Assembly: GCA_041166365.1 (NCBI GenBank)
Contig: JBEEFX010000312.1
Coordinates: 1-5,232, forward strand
From: DASUCS01 sp041166365
Lineage (GTDB): Bacteria; Actinomycetota; Acidimicrobiia; Acidimicrobiales; JACDCH01
Length of the DNA: 5,232 nucleotides
Direction: 5' to 3'
The translations under genes and the position numbers were made by a program. The notes below the pieces were generated by a model that saw nothing but the letters and a program-made list of their open reading frames with translations, ran no database searches and was not told the origin of the DNA. Positions within the stretch are counted from its first letter, which is position 1; each line of letters opens with the position of its first letter. Below, one piece after another: positions 4,774 through 5,232 of this stretch.

Positions 4774-5232
4774 ATGCGAGTGGTCGCTGCCCCCGACAAG
4801 TTCCGTGGGACCGCGCGCGCCGCTGATGTGGCATCCGCGATTGCACGGGCCGCGAAGGCCTGTGGTTGGGCGTGCGACGAGGTCCCGCTGGCCGACGGAG
4901 GCGAGGGCACGCTCGAGGTGCTCGGAGGGGCCAACCGCTTCGCGCTGGTCACCGGTCCGCTCGGCGACTCCGTCAAGGCCGGCTGGCAGTTGCGGGAACG
5001 CCGAGCAGTGATCGAGATGGCGACGGCCTCAGGGCTCGAGCTGGTCGGCGGCGCGCGCGGCAACGATCCGATTGCCGCATCGACCTACGGCACCGGTGAG
5101 CTCATCTCGGCGGCCATCGATGCCGGCGCCCGCCGAATTCTCGTCGGCGTCGGCGGTTCGGCCACGACCGATGGGGGACTGGGCGCGCTACGAGCGTTGT
5201 ATCCGTTGCCGCGGGCGCGTGGCATCGACATC
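4774..5232 (+). CDS. Glycerate kinase, type I (GarK/GlxK family; 3' end outside window)
   Basis: The frame is open from ATG 4774 to the last base, giving 153 residues of a family that normally has about 370-380. The N-terminus MRVVAAPDKFRGT carries the APDKF signature. PLADGGEGTLEVL (38-50) has the ADGGEGT motif. IEMATASGLELV (80-91), DPIAASTYGTGELI (98-111) and GVGGSATTDGG (125-135) are the other family blocks. The enzyme phosphorylates D-glycerate with ATP; this family is reported to give 2-phosphoglycerate, feeding lower glycolysis. GTG 4771 is in frame directly before the ATG and could be used instead. No clear Shine-Dalgarno or TANNNT element precedes it. It diverges from otsA across 18 bp, so its upstream promoter elements must lie inside the otsA 5' coding region. 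Confidence 0.93.
   Translation, partial: MRVVAAPDKFRGTARAADVASAIARAAKACGWACDEVPLADGGEGTLEVLGGANRFALVTGPLGDSVKAGWQLRERRAVIEMATASGLELVGGARGNDPIAASTYGTGELISAAIDAGARRILVGVGGSATTDGGLGALRALYPLPRARGIDI

Noticed and set aside
4731..5063. Minus-strand open frame opposite the glycerate kinase start
   Set aside because: It covers both the glycerate kinase N-terminus and the otsA start region on the opposite strand or frame. The plus-strand frame carries unmistakable glycerate kinase motifs.

Overview
The base composition (GC-rich with strong G/C third-position bias), the gene families and the promoter style point to a high-GC actinobacterium. The DUF3263 gene followed by a LytR_C gene, the Spo0H-like sigma factor and the form of the trehalose enzymes would fit the Acidimicrobiia, but that class assignment is inferred from memory of the families and was not tested by a search.

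Layout, left to right. Bases 1-519 hold the 3' part of a sigma-70 factor gene of the SigH/Spo0H type. Bases 520-740 are non-coding: a 38-bp direct repeat occurs twice (529-566 and 698-735) around a stretch rich in stem-loops, and the second copy runs up to the 3' end of a minus-strand tRNA-Thr(UGU) at 741-814. A large inverted repeat covers the probable tRNA promoter. A translationally coupled pair follows on the plus strand: a DUF3263 protein (924-1181) and a membrane-anchored LytR_C protein (1178-1741). A minus-strand lipoprotein of unknown function (1775-2569) converges on that pair.

The right half is a compact block for trehalose and glycerate metabolism. Trehalose-6-phosphate phosphatase (otsB, plus, 2609-3376) and trehalose-6-phosphate synthase (otsA, minus, 3373-4755) face each other tail to tail and share four bases across their stop codons. 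A type I glycerate kinase (plus, 4774 to the window end, incomplete) diverges from otsA across 18 bp. OtsA joins glucose from a nucleotide sugar to glucose-6-phosphate, and OtsB removes the phosphate to give trehalose. The phosphatase and synthase are therefore both present but cannot share an operon.

Three starts in this block (lipoprotein, otsB, otsA) have a TANNNT hexamer ending 6-7 bases before the start codon and no good Shine-Dalgarno, as expected for leaderless mRNAs. I see no phage, insertion sequence, CRISPR array, toxin-antitoxin or defence genes. Most of the window is ordinary core genome; the least explained part is the repeat and stem-loop region at 511-740.
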